From Massilia sp. W12 (GTDB lineage Bacteria > Pseudomonadota > Gammaproteobacteria > Burkholderiales > Burkholderiaceae_D), in the NCBI RefSeq assembly GCF_037300705.1, contig NZ_CP147776.1:2294001-2358000 (forward strand): a stretch of DNA of 64,000 nucleotides, in the 5' to 3' direction. The notes beneath the pieces were generated by a model. It saw nothing but the letters and a program-made list of their open reading frames with translations. It was not told the DNA's origin and did no database searches. Made by a program: the position numbers and the translations under genes. Positions 63,288 through 64,000 of the stretch are shown in pieces (position 1 is the stretch's first letter; each line of letters begins with the position of its first letter).

Positions 63288-64000
63288 TTATGGCTGCGCC
63301 GCCGGCGCGCTCAGCGCGCCAGCCGGCAGCAGGATGATTTGCAAACTGAAGGGCGCTTTGGCGTCATGTTCAAACTTACCGGCCTGGCCGCGTAAAGAGC
63401 CGCCCGGATTAACATTCAAAGGCCACTTCCTGGGATTGACGCGCAAGCCTTTGTCCGCACTCAAATCTTGCACAAATTCCTGCGCCAGCAGCATCGCTTG
63501 CCGGTAATCATAATCAAATGGAAACACCTCGCCTTCGACCAGCAGCGATTGAAAAGGCGCGCGCGGCAAACCCAAGAGCGCCGGATTGGCCGGCGGCGCA
63601 TTCGGCGTCGCTTGCTGCATCTGCGGCGCGGCCCCGGATAAGGCCGGCGCATCGGTATCGCTGACCATCCATTGCAGCTGAGTCACGCGGATTTTCGGAT
63701 GGCGCTCCAACACAGCGGATAATTGTTGCAAAACCGGCCAGGGCCAGGCCCCGTTGGCCGTCATCATCTTATGCAACTCAACCGCCGCCTTCATATCATT
63801 CGGCTTGCCCACCATGTGCGGCAAATTCGCCATCACATTTTGATAGGCGCGCGTGGCTTGCTGCTCTTGCTGGCGCAATTGACGCGTTTCCTGCCAATCG
63901 CGCCAGGTTTGCCACCAGGCGTTTGCGCAATACAGCAGGGCCACCCCGGCGCAAGCCACCCCGGCGGCGCGGCAGGCGGTTTGCAGTCTCAGCAATTGAT
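63288..64000 (-). CDS. PilN/MshI-like pilus assembly protein (5' end outside window)
   Basis: At least 237 residues; the frame is open to the right edge, so the N-terminus is missing. The visible part has a transmembrane helix (ACRAAGVACAGVALLYCANAWW) near its left end, a coiled stretch (TRQLRQQEQQATRAYQNVMANLP) and a C-terminal domain with QQLSAVLERHPKIRVTQLQWMV. This fits PilN-type or a fused PilM-PilN protein. It lies 11 bases before the PilO-like gene and begins the visible operon. Confidence 0.6.
   Translation of the reverse strand, partial: QLLRLQTACRAAGVACAGVALLYCANAWWQTWRDWQETRQLRQQEQQATRAYQNVMANLPHMVGKPNDMKAAVELHKMMTANGAWPWPVLQQLSAVLERHPKIRVTQLQWMVSDTDAPALSGAAPQMQQATPNAPPANPALLGLPRAPFQSLLVEGEVFPFDYDYRQAMLLAQEFVQDLSADKGLRVNPRKWPLNVNPGGSLRGQAGKFEHDAKAPFSLQIILLPAGALSAPAAQP

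Overview
The window reads as chromosomal DNA of a betaproteobacterium of the order Burkholderiales, most likely near Oxalobacteraceae. This rests on gene order (carA-carB-greA-DUF4149-yhbY-rlmE-ftsH-folP-glmM), on the OsmC-YcaO fusion, on gloB-yafS-like-rnhA-dnaQ, and on moderately GC-rich, densely packed genes. No genus is named because no search could be run.

Layout. 1-5.4 kb: 3' part of a rhomboid protease gene, a truncated RlmI-like gene, yaiI, an OsmC-YcaO fusion, an SDR-like protein, and a ParE-type toxin whose antitoxin gene carries a nonsense codon. 5.4-8.8 kb: queE-queD-tadA (tRNA wobble-base modification) and a wax-ester synthase/DGAT. 8.8-11.5 kb: cupin, NlpC/P60 hydrolase, GlcG/HbpS-like protein, and an unusual His/Cys protein resembling caspase-like peptidases. 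11.5-23.2 kb: pyrimidine/arginine precursor synthesis (carAB), transcription fidelity (greA), ribosome maturation (yhbY, rlmE), membrane proteolysis (ftsH), folate (folP) and peptidoglycan precursor (glmM) genes. 23.2-31.4 kb: TPR protein, tandem-GNAT-like protein, GAF-PAS histidine kinase, the gloB/methyltransferase/rnhA/dnaQ block, and two identical tRNA-Val(CAC) genes.

31.4-46.2 kb is more accessory: beta-propeller protein, a small inverted-repeat (MITE-like) element, an unknown 581-residue protein, a degenerate HD-GYP protein, a methionine aminotransferase, PIN protein/yaaA, two tandem tannase-family esterases that have lost the family's Cys pair, and a MASE1-CHASE-PAS histidine kinase coupled to a periplasmic binding protein. 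46.2-48.4 kb is a compact arsenic operon (arsR-arsI-arsC-aqpS) with a near-ideal ArsR operator. 48.4-50.9 kb is a markedly AT-rich island carrying a clear homologue pair of the Pseudomonas type VI effector Tse2 and its immunity protein Tsi2, convergent with a coiled-coil membrane protein of unknown function. This island is the most notable part of the window.

50.9-55.5 kb is a leftward acyl-CoA operon (enoyl-CoA hydratase, histidine phosphatase, aminoglycoside-phosphotransferase-like kinase, acyl-CoA dehydrogenase, small membrane protein) with a recognisable promoter and operator-like palindrome. 55.7-64 kb is a leftward operon for a type IV pilus/type II secretion-like machine: PilN-like, PilO/MshJ-like and MshK-like proteins, pseudopilins, an ABC-2 permease, a helical-repeat protein, a PrsK-like histidine kinase with a REC-Fis regulator lacking an AAA+ domain, and a major-pilin-like gene. 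The cluster runs off the right edge.

All assignments come from reading the sequence and from remembered family features; no database was searched.
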